A stretch of 64,000 nucleotides of DNA from Nitrospira_D sp019636945 (GTDB taxonomy: Bacteria > Nitrospirota > Nitrospiria > Nitrospirales > Nitrospiraceae), in contig NZ_JBLFBO010000001.1 of the NCBI RefSeq assembly GCF_047338595.1, positions 1 through 64,000 on the forward strand, written 5' to 3'. The translations under genes and the position numbers were made by a program. The notes beneath the pieces were generated by a model. The model was not told the origin of the DNA. It did not search any database and saw only the letters and a list, made by a program, of their open reading frames with translations. Shown here piece by piece: positions 42,813 through 51,960 of this stretch; positions within the stretch are counted from its first letter, which is position 1; every line of letters begins with the position of its first letter.

Positions 42813-45800
42813 TCAGGCACTCGGCGAGAGCAGGAAATCGATATCGGCCTTTGTCAGTACGCCCTGCCCCGAGCCTCGCACCGCGCCGGCCATCACGGCG
42901 TTGTACAACTCGAGCTTCCGTTGCTTCAGGGCCATCATCTTCTCCTCGATGCTATGTCGCATGAGAATTCGCTCGATCGTGACGGTCCGCAGTTGCCCGA
43001 TACGATGCGCACGATCGGAGGCCTGCCGCTCCACCGCAGGATTCCACCAAGGGTCCAGATGAAACACATACGTTGCACGGGTCAGATTCAACCCTTGCCC
43101 TCCCGCTTTCAGGCTCAAGAGAAAGACATCGGGCTGGTCACCGGTCTGAAAGGCCTTCACACGGGCTTTGCGCGCAGCCGGTGCCGTGGAACCGTCCAAT
43201 CGGTGATACGGCAATCCATGCTCCACACAGGCTTCCTGCACCAGATCCAGAAAGCTAGTGAACTGTGAAAACACCAGCGCACTGTGCCCCTCTTCCCGCA
43301 ACACGTGTAATCGTTCCACGAGAAAGCTCAGCTTGGGGGAGCGCTCTTCCGGCTGTTTTGTGAGGAGTCGTGGCGACAGGCAGATTTGCCGAAGCTTGAG
43401 GATGGCCGTGAGGGCGATGAACTGCGCCTGCCCGGAGGTCTTGCTGCGATAGGCCTCATCGATCGTGGAGCGCACTTGTTCGACCGTCTGTTGATAGAGC
43501 GCCTTTTGGCGCTCGGTCAACTCCAGAAACACCTCATGCTCGATTTTTGGAGGTAAATCCTGAAGAATCTCCGCCTTGGTCCTCCGCAGAACAAAGGGCC
43601 TCGTCCGGCGCAACACCCGGTCAAGCGCGGGACCTGAGAGCCGTTTCATATCCGTCTTGAATCGATCACTCTCGCCCAAGAGCCCCGGCACACAGAGGTC
43701 GATGACCGAGAAATACTCGCCGAGATGGTTTTCCAGTGGGGTGCCGGTCAGCGCGACTTTGAAGCGGCCCTGGAGTCGTCGGACTGCGCCGGTCGTATCC
43801 GCCTGGATATTCTTTACCGCCTGGGCCTCATCAAAGACGATCACATGGAACGGGATCTGCTCCAGGGCATCGATGTCCCGACGGACCAGCCCATAAGTCG
43901 TGAGCACGATCTCACCGTCCCCGGCCTCGAATGTCCGCTCACTCCCGCTATACACATGGACGGTAAACTCGGGCGCGAACCGGGCCAGTTCTTGCTCCCA
44001 ATTGAAGAGAAGGCTCGTCGGCACCACGACCAGGTGAGGGCCTTTCACCCCGCGCGCGGCCTTGAGGCGTCCTTCCCTGATCGCAGCCAAGAGACAGATG
44101 GTTTGGATGGTCTTGCCCAGCCCCATATCGTCCGCCAAACAGGCGCCGAATCGATGGGCATAGAGGAACGCCAACCAGGCATACCCGTCTTGCTGGTAGG
44201 GACGCAGCATTGCGTGAAGCCCCTTCGGCAACGGCGGCTTCTCAATCCGCACAAAACCCAGCAAGCCCGCCAGCACTGCCTCATCTTCGGCCGGTAACGA
44301 CACGTGGATTCCCTGCTCGCGCAGCGCGAGCCAATCGAGGATCTGCAACCGAGGCACCCGTACGACCTGCGCCGATTCTCGATTCGCCTGAGCATCCCCG
44401 GTCAAGTCGAGGATGGCTCGTAGCCGTTCCATGCTAGGGCCGTCCAAAACTCGTAGCCCCCCCTCACTCGCAATGAGTCCGCCACGCTGCAGAACTGTCC
44501 TCCATTCCTGCTCGTCAATGGCCCTCCCATCACAACGGATCTCCGGCCTGATCTCGAACCAGTCGATTCCGGTCTCCTGTCGATCCTGATGCCTGACGTG
44601 AACGGAGCAGTCCCACCGGATGGATCTGAGCGGTTTCTCCTCGTACAACAGTGTGATCCCGACCGTTGTCAGCTTTTCCAAGAGAACCGGCAATCGTGGG
44701 AACAGGACACGCGAATCGATCACCATCGCATCATACGAGGACATGCCGCGAAACGCTTCCGGACCGAAGATCTCGAACGGCACCTGATAGAGCCATCCCT
44801 CACGAGACTTGTCGATGGTCTGCAAACCCCACCGCCCTGCCTCGATCTGCAACCGTACATCCGGCCTGGCATAGACAGCCAAGTGCTGTTTCAGCCATCG
44901 TGCGGCCTCCAGCCGAATACTCCGCACCCAATCGGTCTGATCCAACGCCGCCTTGATACGCCGGTCTCGTTCCTTCACCTCACCGACCGTCAGCAAGCTG
45001 AAGAACAATTCGTAGAGCACGGCCTTGCGTTTCTGTGTTCGCAACGGCGTTGACACGGCGCGCCCCTGTTCCAACGCCCGGATGAAGGAAAAGGTCGCCG
45101 CACTTGGAGAGCACCACCTCTCACCTTGCCGGCATTGTGCCTGGAGCATCCATGCAGTCGTTGGGGCACCAGCCTCATCAAGCAACGGCCTGAGCGTTAA
45201 CGCGTAGTCCCGTTCCTCGCCTCCTGATCCGGCAACAGACAAGCGAACCGGCGTTTCATGCCCATCTACCCGAAAGAGCATATCGTGGAGGGTATTGTCG
45301 GCCTGCTTGCGGCTCAGATCGATCTGTGAGGAGTGGAACTCCTCTCGTGAAAGAGTGAATTCCAGCGCATGGGGCTGCCCATGCCATCGCCGATGGTCTT
45401 CGCTAGCCGGTAGAGTGATCGCACAGGGCGCTTCATCCAGTCCGCTACGATCATATGGAAAATCGAACCGCCGGAAACCGTTGCGCAGTGACAGAAAGGG
45501 GGCCCACCCACCTTCTTCCTCCAAAAGAAGCAAGCGCTGGCCGTTTACGTCCACGACGAAACGACGAAACCGGACAATCCGGTCGAGCACGGTGCCGTCC
45601 GCCATACACACCGCGCGAATCCTCACGCCTTCATCGGAAAGAGCCAGCTCCGTCCTACTTTGGCACGCGACCGTCGGAGCCCATTGAAGGATAAGCGAGT
45701 CCCGGCCGAATTTGAGCACAATAGGGAACCGCCGCTTGGCTAAGCCAAGGTAGCGCAACAGAGGATCATCTCCGTAGGTCGAAAACCAGGACGAATGAAG

Positions 45801-46421
45801 CAACGGGCGCAGTTCGGGCGGTACATCAGGAGCCCACCCCGCAGGCAGTCTCACACCATTGCGGTAGATGGAGAGCTGCGGGGAGAGCTGGCTTGCATCG
45901 ATCACGATTTCATAGCCCGACTCCACCGCGTTGCCCTTGCTCGGGAAGCCCGCCTTGGTGGGTTCCCCGAACAAGTCGGTTCGGAGTGCGGCCAGATGGG
46001 CCTGTTCTCGATCGGACAATTGGAACGTCTCGGGCACAAGGAGATGCTTGGTGGTGAAACAGGCGCACAGGACATGTTTGCACGGACAATCGAACTCCCA
46101 GGCGGGGCAGTCACAAAAGGCAGAGAGAAACCCGTCGTCCAGGGAAAACACGACTTCGTACAAGATGGTGCCCTGCACATGGGCCGTGAGTGTCGCGCCA
46201 TCCTTGCTCCAGACATAACACTGAAGTCGTTGCTGCCGGTAGTAGTCATACCCTCGCACCACCGACGCTTTCGGGGCCATCGTATACACCTCATTGACGG
46301 CAAGAGTCCGAAATGCGGCAAGCAGAGCCGTCGCGGCAGGGGCCTGGGCAATGGAGCTCCCCGTTTCTTGAGCAGGAGGACTCTGTGTTTTCCTAAAACG
46401 GGATGCAGGCTTCTTTTGCAT
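42813..46421 (-). CDS. SWIM-domain SNF2-family helicase
   Basis: 1202 aa. An N-terminal SWIM zinc finger (CDCPAWEFDCPCKHVLC, about residues 107-123) is followed by a bacterial SNF2-associated region. The SF2 motor is C-terminal: Walker A DDMGLGKTIQT, FDEAQAVKN, and helicase C with FSQFTSFLD, LKAGGQGLNL and ASDRAHRIGQ. It translocates along duplex DNA, perhaps remodelling nucleoprotein or stalled transcription complexes. It stands alone; no defence-system partner genes are adjacent. Confidence 0.92.
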   Translation of the reverse strand: MQKKPASRFRKTQSPPAQETGSSIAQAPAATALLAAFRTLAVNEVYTMAPKASVVRGYDYYRQQRLQCYVWSKDGATLTAHVQGTILYEVVFSLDDGFLSAFCDCPAWEFDCPCKHVLCACFTTKHLLVPETFQLSDREQAHLAALRTDLFGEPTKAGFPSKGNAVESGYEIVIDASQLSPQLSIYRNGVRLPAGWAPDVPPELRPLLHSSWFSTYGDDPLLRYLGLAKRRFPIVLKFGRDSLILQWAPTVACQSRTELALSDEGVRIRAVCMADGTVLDRIVRFRRFVVDVNGQRLLLLEEEGGWAPFLSLRNGFRRFDFPYDRSGLDEAPCAITLPASEDHRRWHGQPHALEFTLSREEFHSSQIDLSRKQADNTLHDMLFRVDGHETPVRLSVAGSGGEERDYALTLRPLLDEAGAPTTAWMLQAQCRQGERWCSPSAATFSFIRALEQGRAVSTPLRTQKRKAVLYELFFSLLTVGEVKERDRRIKAALDQTDWVRSIRLEAARWLKQHLAVYARPDVRLQIEAGRWGLQTIDKSREGWLYQVPFEIFGPEAFRGMSSYDAMVIDSRVLFPRLPVLLEKLTTVGITLLYEEKPLRSIRWDCSVHVRHQDRQETGIDWFEIRPEIRCDGRAIDEQEWRTVLQRGGLIASEGGLRVLDGPSMERLRAILDLTGDAQANRESAQVVRVPRLQILDWLALREQGIHVSLPAEDEAVLAGLLGFVRIEKPPLPKGLHAMLRPYQQDGYAWLAFLYAHRFGACLADDMGLGKTIQTICLLAAIREGRLKAARGVKGPHLVVVPTSLLFNWEQELARFAPEFTVHVYSGSERTFEAGDGEIVLTTYGLVRRDIDALEQIPFHVIVFDEAQAVKNIQADTTGAVRRLQGRFKVALTGTPLENHLGEYFSVIDLCVPGLLGESDRFKTDMKRLSGPALDRVLRRTRPFVLRRTKAEILQDLPPKIEHEVFLELTERQKALYQQTVEQVRSTIDEAYRSKTSGQAQFIALTAILKLRQICLSPRLLTKQPEERSPKLSFLVERLHVLREEGHSALVFSQFTSFLDLVQEACVEHGLPYHRLDGSTAPAARKARVKAFQTGDQPDVFLLSLKAGGQGLNLTRATYVFHLDPWWNPAVERQASDRAHRIGQLRTVTIERILMRHSIEEKMMALKQRKLELYNAVMAGAVRGSGQGVLTKADIDFLLSPSA

Positions 46422-46503
46422 GGGGCGTCACTATAACGGGCGGGAAAGATCCCCATCAAGTCACAAACCCACGCCATTTATGACGGTTTGCGACCCATCA
46501 ACC

Positions 46504-46648
46504 GGCCTGCGCTGAGCTTGCCGAAGCGCTCAGGGTCCCGAGCACCTCGTGAAACGTCTCGGCTAACGGTTTCAAGTTTCATATTTCACGTCTCAGGGTT
46601 TTGGCTTCTGCACAACTTGAAACGTTGAACATGAAACCTGGAACTCAG
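46504..46648. repeat. intergenic repeats upstream of the SNF2 gene (families E and B)
   Basis: GCTGAGCTTGCCGAAGCGC (about 46504-46536) is the second copy of the short element found inside hsdM. It is followed by a palindrome: left GGTTTCAAGTTTCATATTTC (from 46567), right CACAACTTGAAACGTTGAAC and CATGAAACCTGGAACTC (to 46648). The latter resembles the spacer at 39525-39596. Confidence 0.6.
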
Positions 46649-46752
46649 AATCGAAGAGCGAGCGGCGAGCATTGTCGTAGCGGCCGGTCAGCGGTTGCAG
46701 GAGAAGCGTTCATGAATCATGTCGTCCAGGGCGGAGCGCATGGGAGTAGCGG

Positions 46753-47295
46753 TCAGCGAGGCACCTCCTCTTTGAATTGCTTATTCACAACTTCCAACAG
46801 GGTTCTCACTGCGGCTGTCGCTGAGAGTTGCGTCGTATCGATCCTGGCTTCCGGATGAAGCGGCGCTTCATAGGGGTCTTGGAGCCCTGGAACGGTCGAT
46901 GATTCACCTCGCTGACCTCGCTGATAGGTCCCCTTGTAGTCACGTTGCATCGCGAGTCCTAACGGACACTCTACTGCCACCTCGATGAATCGAGGGATGA
47001 GGCTTCGAGCGAAATCACGGTACGCACGCTTACTTGCCGTGGCGTCGAAGATGACCGTGACGCCATGTGCCACCAATCTCGCTCCCATGAGGGCCAGGGC
47101 GCGGTAGAAGAGATCCCGCTCCGCCAGCGAATAGGTCGCGGTCGGCGTGAGGATGCGTCTGACTGCATCGGACTCGAGGACTTCGACGGACAACTTCAAC
47201 TGTTCAAGCTGAGGTCGAAGCGCTGCGGCAATGGTGCTCTTGCCCGACGCAGGCAAACCCGTAAGCCAGATAGCAAACGCTTGTGGACGAGTCAT
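46753..47295 (-). CDS. cysC: adenylylsulfate kinase family protein (CysC-like)
   Basis: 180 aa. Walker A GLPASGKST (about 13-21), DAVRRILTP in the APS/nucleotide region, and the late GLQDPYEAPLHPEARIDT that is characteristic of APS kinases. It phosphorylates adenylyl sulfate to PAPS. No ATP sulfurylase is adjacent, and the neighbour is an APH-fold kinase, so a dedicated role with that protein is possible. Most probable reading is CysC. Confidence 0.85.
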   Translation of the reverse strand: MTRPQAFAIWLTGLPASGKSTIAAALRPQLEQLKLSVEVLESDAVRRILTPTATYSLAERDLFYRALALMGARLVAHGVTVIFDATASKRAYRDFARSLIPRFIEVAVECPLGLAMQRDYKGTYQRGQRGESSTVPGLQDPYEAPLHPEARIDTTQLSATAAVRTLLEVVNKQFKEEVPR

Positions 47296-47320
47296 AAATC
47301 GTGCTGAGCTTCCAGCAAAC

Positions 47321-47395
47321 AGCTATCAGCGTTCAGCATGTGCGAGGATCACATTCTCTCTGAATTCCCTCTCCCAACTGTACGCTGAGAGCTGA
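47321..47395. repeat. inverted repeat between the APS-kinase-like and APH-fold genes (family C)
   Basis: Arms CAGCTATCAGCGTTCAG (47321-47337) and CTGTACGCTGAGAGCTG (47379-47395) pair over 17 bp with two mismatches. Same AGCTGACAGC theme as 28032-28088. Confidence 0.6.
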
Positions 47396-47402
47396 CAGCG
47401 TA

Positions 47403-48521
47403 TCAAACACCGCAATACTCATTCACCCGCTCCGGCTCAAAGCGCGGCACGTCGAGCACGTTTTCAATGAAACGAAAGAGACTCCGCCTGGTGTCGATCG
47501 ACAGGTTTGGATACCAGAGCGGGCTGGCCACGACCAAGCCGCGAAAGGCAAAGAACGGTGCGGCTGTTTCTGTCACTTCCTTGTCGCCGCTCGCTTCCAG
47601 ATAGGTCTCCCAAAACAAACGGAACAGGACTTCGAACGACCCGTACAGCTTCCCGCGCCGGATCAGGGAGTTGAGCAGATAGTTGATCGTCATGGCCGTG
47701 ATGTCGTCGGCCGGCTCGCCCCATTCTCCTCGCGACCGGTCCAACACCGCAAAATCCGTCCCGCGACGGAACAAGACATTGTACGGATGGAAGTCTCCGT
47801 GCACCTGTGCAAGCCGGTTGGCCTTGTCACGGAGACGCCACCGCCACCGGTTGCACGCTTCCTCCACCGTTCGTAGCAGATCAGCGGTGATAAAGCCAAA
47901 GCGTGTGGGATAGCTGTCGGTCAACCCCATGATGCATTCGCCATGACCGATCAATTCACGCAGCCGACGCTTATAGAGATCCGCGTCTCGACGCTTTTTG
48001 GCATGGATCTGTGCCAGGTACCGCGCCAGCGCGACCACGCGTTGTCGATCCAGCTTACGGAGCCCCCCACCATTCGCCAATCGCTCAAGATCCGCATGAT
48101 AGCTTGCGCCATCAGTCCATTCGTTCAGCACGAAGAATTCTTGGGCTTCGGCAAGAGAACAAAGCTCCTGCTTGGCATTGAACGCACCAACATCCAGCGC
48201 CTTGACATGTCGTGGAAGCCGTCCATAGGAGTCATAGTCCCAGAGCATCGCCTGGGCGCGATCCGCCATATGCTCATGCCCGAATGGACCGGGCTTCATC
48301 GTTTCAAGCACAGCTGACTGAACCCGTCGTCCGATTTGGAAGGTCAATTTGACCGGCGTGCCATACCCATACCGCTTCTGGGATCCCTTGGAACTCTCCT
48401 TGCCGATGATTCCATAGGACAAGAGTCGCGTCTCCGAACCAAAACGGGTCTGTAGGTAGCGTTCCATGGTTTGCTTGCGCAACGCAGACATGCATCCACT
48501 CTCACGCAAATCGCGTTCCAT
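47403..48521 (-). CDS. aminoglycoside-phosphotransferase-fold kinase (APH family)
   Basis: 372 aa. Catalytic loop HGDFHPYNVLF and metal-binding VLDRSRGEWGEPADD (D for Mg2+) are intact; the N-lobe has the basic patch RLLSYGIIGKESSKGSQKR. Substrate unknown: families of this fold phosphorylate aminoglycosides, homoserine, choline or lipids. Start at 48521 (ATG after GGGAGATG); ATG at 48536 is alternative. It is probably in an operon with the downstream APS-kinase-like gene. Confidence 0.85.
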   Translation of the reverse strand: MERDLRESGCMSALRKQTMERYLQTRFGSETRLLSYGIIGKESSKGSQKRYGYGTPVKLTFQIGRRVQSAVLETMKPGPFGHEHMADRAQAMLWDYDSYGRLPRHVKALDVGAFNAKQELCSLAEAQEFFVLNEWTDGASYHADLERLANGGGLRKLDRQRVVALARYLAQIHAKKRRDADLYKRRLRELIGHGECIMGLTDSYPTRFGFITADLLRTVEEACNRWRWRLRDKANRLAQVHGDFHPYNVLFRRGTDFAVLDRSRGEWGEPADDITAMTINYLLNSLIRRGKLYGSFEVLFRLFWETYLEASGDKEVTETAAPFFAFRGLVVASPLWYPNLSIDTRRSLFRFIENVLDVPRFEPERVNEYCGV

Positions 48522-48776
48522 GGGCACATCTCCCATTATCGCCTACGCCTCACTCTTTACCCTTCACCCATTTCAAAGAACTGTTGCATTGCGCAACACC
48601 GGCCAGAGTGGTCCTGTGGACAAATACCCCAATACAAGTCAGCTGGGCCGACTCGGATCATAAAACATCCACACATTGCTGATTGACCGACACTCTCGAG
48701 TCATTGCTCCCTCGGCATATCGTTTGCGACCTCCGGTCGGTAAGAGGAACTGAACTGTTACGATGTGGAGGCACGA

Positions 48777-49331
48777 ATGGAACTAGAAATTCACAGCCGC
48801 AATGTCGCGATGACCCCTCGCTGGAAGACCGAGATCGAGTCCCGCATGGAAGATCTCCAACGCGGGCACGACGATGTGATTCACGGTCGAGTCACCTTGA
48901 CCAAGAATCGGCACCACAAAAAACTTGTGAACGTGGCGGAAGCGCTCATTGTAGTCACATTGCCCGGTCGTCACACCCTGACGGCTCGCAAGGAAGACAA
49001 GACCTTCGAGGAAGCCATCAGATCTGCCTTTCAGGCTGCCAACATTGAACTCCACAAGTATCGAGAAAAACGCGCGAAGACCGAAATACGCCTGCCTCCC
49101 GCGCCGTCTCATCAGGGCGTCGTGTCGAAGCTGTTCTCCAATGAGCGCTACGGCTTCATCCTCCAGGAAGGAGGCGGTGAGGTCTACTTCCACGCAAATG
49201 CCTTACAGGGACTCACCTTTGAGCAACTGGAAGATGGAGCCGACGTGGTATTCGGCCTCGAGGAGGGCTTCAAAGGTCCGCAAGCCACGGTCGTCGCGCT
49301 TCCGCAACCGATCGCGGCCAAGGTGTCCTAG
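48777..49331 (+). CDS. RaiA/HPF ribosome-binding domain fused to a cold-shock domain
   Basis: 184 aa. Residues 1-100 are a ribosome-hibernation (HPF/RaiA) domain: MELEIHSRNVAMT, SRMEDLQRGHDDVIHGRVTL, RHTLTARKEDKTFEEAI. Residues about 115-178 are a CspA-like cold-shock OB domain: QGVVSKLFSNERYGFILQEG, EVYFHANAL, GADVVFGLEEG. The fusion should bind the 30S A/P region and RNA. Start behind GGAGG. It precedes the Lon-like gene by 1 bp, so they are translated together. Confidence 0.88.
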   Translation: MELEIHSRNVAMTPRWKTEIESRMEDLQRGHDDVIHGRVTLTKNRHHKKLVNVAEALIVVTLPGRHTLTARKEDKTFEEAIRSAFQAANIELHKYREKRAKTEIRLPPAPSHQGVVSKLFSNERYGFILQEGGGEVYFHANALQGLTFEQLEDGADVVFGLEEGFKGPQATVVALPQPIAAKVS

Positions 49332-49332
49332 G

Positions 49333-51756
49333 ATGAACATCGAAAAATTCAAAGTCCCTGTCTCCATGCTGGCCCCAACGATCGATCCCGGGCAGCTCGG
49401 ATTCGAGGATACGGGCGAGCTTGAACCGCTGACGGAGATCATTGGACAGGAGCGGGCCGTGGAGGCGTTGGAATTCGGGCTCAATATGAAGAGTCCCGGA
49501 TTCAATCTCTACGTCTCCGGCCCTGTCGGGACAGGAAAAGCCACCGTCATTCGGCAGATGGTCAAGACCATGGCACGGACCGCTCCCGCTCCTGCTGACT
49601 GGTGTTATGTCAACAACTTCCAAGATTCCTCTCGACCAACCTGTCTTGCGCTGCCCGCCGGCCAGGGCGCGTCATTCAAACGAGAGATGTCCGGATTCAT
49701 CGAGGGACTGCGACGTGACATCCCCTTGGCATTCGAGAGCAAGAAATATCTCGATGCCAAGGCCAAGCTGCATGATGACATCGATACCAAGAAAAAGGCC
49801 CTCTTCCACGAATTAACGGAACACAGCCGAACACAAGGATTCGGCTTTGAGGAAACTTCGGTCGGTTTCGGGATTGCGCCGCTTAAGGACGGCCATTCCA
49901 TGACGGATGCCGACATGGAGGCGATGACCGAGGAAGAGCAGCGAGACTTGACCGAACGGCGCAAGACGCTTGAAGGGGAAATCCGCGAATTCCATATCCG
50001 CATCCATGGTCTTGAGAAGGAAGCCGAGCACCAACAACGCCATCTGGACCGCCAACTGGCCACGAATGTCCTGGAAGGCCGTTATGAAACCATGCGGCGG
50101 GCGTACCAAGATATTGCGCCCATCACAACATTCTTGGAACATGTTCGAGACGACATCGTACATCACTACAAGGACTTCCTGCCGCGGGAAGGGCCCGCCA
50201 TTGCCATCCCCGGTTTGGAATTCAAGCGACCCGACATGTCGCGTTTCCTTGTCAATCTGATCGTCCAACGCGACCCAAGGGAAGGGGCTCCCGTCATCGA
50301 CGAAGCACACCCGACCTACACCAATCTCATCGGCAAGATCGAGCGGCGGGCCCATATGGGCGTCATGTACACCGACTTCACGGAAATTCGTGCAGGAGCT
50401 GTGCTGCAAGCCAACGGCGGCTACCTGATCGTGAACGCCGTGGACATGCTGCGCCAGCCGTTTTCGTGGGACGCGCTCAAGCGGGTGATCAAGACCAATG
50501 AGGTGAAGATCGAGGATCCCGGTGAATTCTACGGGTTCTCCACGGCGGGACTGAGACCGGAGCCGATCCCCGTGAATGTGAAAGTCATCATGGTTGGGCC
50601 GCCCATGCTGTACCACCTGCTGCAAACCTACGAAGAAGACTTCGAGAAGCTGTTCAAAGTGAAGGCGGATTTCGACACTGAAGTCGTGAGAAGCGAACGG
50701 GAGGACCGACAATATGCCCGATTCATTGCGAGGCTCTGTCGAGAAGAAGGACTGCCACACTTCGGAGCGGATGCCGTCGCTGAAATCCTGCGGCAAGGCC
50801 TTCGCTTTGCCGATCGTCGCGATCGACTCTCGCTCCGGCTCAGTCTCGTCAGCGACCTCATCCGTGAAGCGGGGTATTGGGCGAAGAAAGAAGGCCATGC
50901 GTTTGTGACGCGAGCAGATGTCGATGCCGCCGTCACCCATAAACGTCATCGCTCGAACTTGGCGGAACATTGGATCCAAGATGAAATTAAAGAAGGCACA
51001 CTGATGATCGATCTCGACGGTGACGTGGTCGGTCAGGTCAACGGGCTGTCGGTTCATGAGTTCGGCGACTACGCGTTCGGCCGCCCGACGAGGATCACCG
51101 CTCGTACCTACGTCGGCACCAAAGGCGTGATCGATATTCAGCGGGAGGCGGAACTGGCGGGAATGATCCATAGCAAGGGGGTCCTGACGCTGGCCGGATA
51201 TCTCGCCGGTAAATTTTCAGGGGCCCATCCCTTTGCCTTGAGCGCTTCGTTGACGTTTGAACAGACCTACTCTGAAGTGGAAGGTGACAGCGCCGCCGTA
51301 GCCGAGCTCATCGCCATTCTCTCCAGCCTCGCCGATCTACCGATCCATCAGTGGCTGGCCGTCACCGGCTCCGTCAATCAATTAGGTGAAATACAGCCGA
51401 TCGGCGGGGTGAACGAAAAGATCGAGGGGTTCTTCGAATCCTGTTCACGCAAAGGGTTGACCGGCACGCAAGGTGTCATCATCCCCGCTCGCAACACCAA
51501 GCATTTGGCCCTTCGCCGCGATGTAGTGGAAGCCGTCGAGTCCGGTCACTTTGCCGTGTATGCCGTGAACACCATTGAAGAAGCACTGGAGTTACTCACC
51601 GGCATCGCTGCCGGTGAGCGGGGACTCGATGGGGCCTACCCACCCGACAGTGTGTTTGGCCGAGCCGCGCTGCGATTAGAAGAGATGGCACAGGCTGTGG
51701 CGGAGTGGGGCGAAGGGGAAGAAAAGCCGAGCGGGCACATCATCACAGAGCCGTAG
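49333..51756 (+). CDS. Lon-like ATP-dependent protease (AAA_32 type)
   Basis: 807 aa. AAA+ domain with Walker A SGPVGTGKAT near residue 60, a long inserted helical region (about 150-260) and a C-terminal S16 protease domain. The Ser-Lys dyad is S653 (GDSAAVAEL) and K696 (GGVNEKIEGF), 43 residues apart as in Lon. It lacks the N-terminal substrate domain of classical Lon. It degrades misfolded or regulatory proteins. A longer frame runs back to 49045 through the fusion gene; ATG at 49333 is chosen. It starts 1 bp after the RaiA-CSD stop. Confidence 0.9.
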   Translation: MNIEKFKVPVSMLAPTIDPGQLGFEDTGELEPLTEIIGQERAVEALEFGLNMKSPGFNLYVSGPVGTGKATVIRQMVKTMARTAPAPADWCYVNNFQDSSRPTCLALPAGQGASFKREMSGFIEGLRRDIPLAFESKKYLDAKAKLHDDIDTKKKALFHELTEHSRTQGFGFEETSVGFGIAPLKDGHSMTDADMEAMTEEEQRDLTERRKTLEGEIREFHIRIHGLEKEAEHQQRHLDRQLATNVLEGRYETMRRAYQDIAPITTFLEHVRDDIVHHYKDFLPREGPAIAIPGLEFKRPDMSRFLVNLIVQRDPREGAPVIDEAHPTYTNLIGKIERRAHMGVMYTDFTEIRAGAVLQANGGYLIVNAVDMLRQPFSWDALKRVIKTNEVKIEDPGEFYGFSTAGLRPEPIPVNVKVIMVGPPMLYHLLQTYEEDFEKLFKVKADFDTEVVRSEREDRQYARFIARLCREEGLPHFGADAVAEILRQGLRFADRRDRLSLRLSLVSDLIREAGYWAKKEGHAFVTRADVDAAVTHKRHRSNLAEHWIQDEIKEGTLMIDLDGDVVGQVNGLSVHEFGDYAFGRPTRITARTYVGTKGVIDIQREAELAGMIHSKGVLTLAGYLAGKFSGAHPFALSASLTFEQTYSEVEGDSAAVAELIAILSSLADLPIHQWLAVTGSVNQLGEIQPIGGVNEKIEGFFESCSRKGLTGTQGVIIPARNTKHLALRRDVVEAVESGHFAVYAVNTIEEALELLTGIAAGERGLDGAYPPDSVFGRAALRLEEMAQAVAEWGEGEEKPSGHIITEP

Positions 51757-51832
51757 CAGTCTGCAGAAAAACTCGGTTTCTGCTTCGCGCACCGTTGCAG
51801 GATGAGAGAAAAGACTGTGGCATGCTACACCT

Positions 51833-51953
51833 CAGAATGCTCAAAACGGCTTCCAGCAAGGCCGCAGCGAGCGAAGGGGTGAGGCGTACGCTCCGGTACG
51901 TTGAGCTTCTGAGTGATGCGAGAACGCGGCTGGAGGACTTTTTCAGCATTCTG
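51833..51953. repeat. palindromic repeat family A, copy 2
   Basis: 121 bp. Left end CAGAATGCTCAAAACGGC and right end CTTTTTCAGCATTCTG are inverted repeats; the centre has GCGTACGCTCCGGTACGT. It lies between the stops of two convergent genes (51756 and 51961), where it may terminate both transcripts. Open frames through it read KAAASEGVRRTLRYVE, often mis-annotated as protein. Confidence 0.85.
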
Positions 51954-51960
51954 CTAGGCG

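Noticed and set aside
49813..51171. 452-aa minus-strand ORF opposite the Lon-like protease
   Set aside because: Antisense shadow with no recognisable domain.
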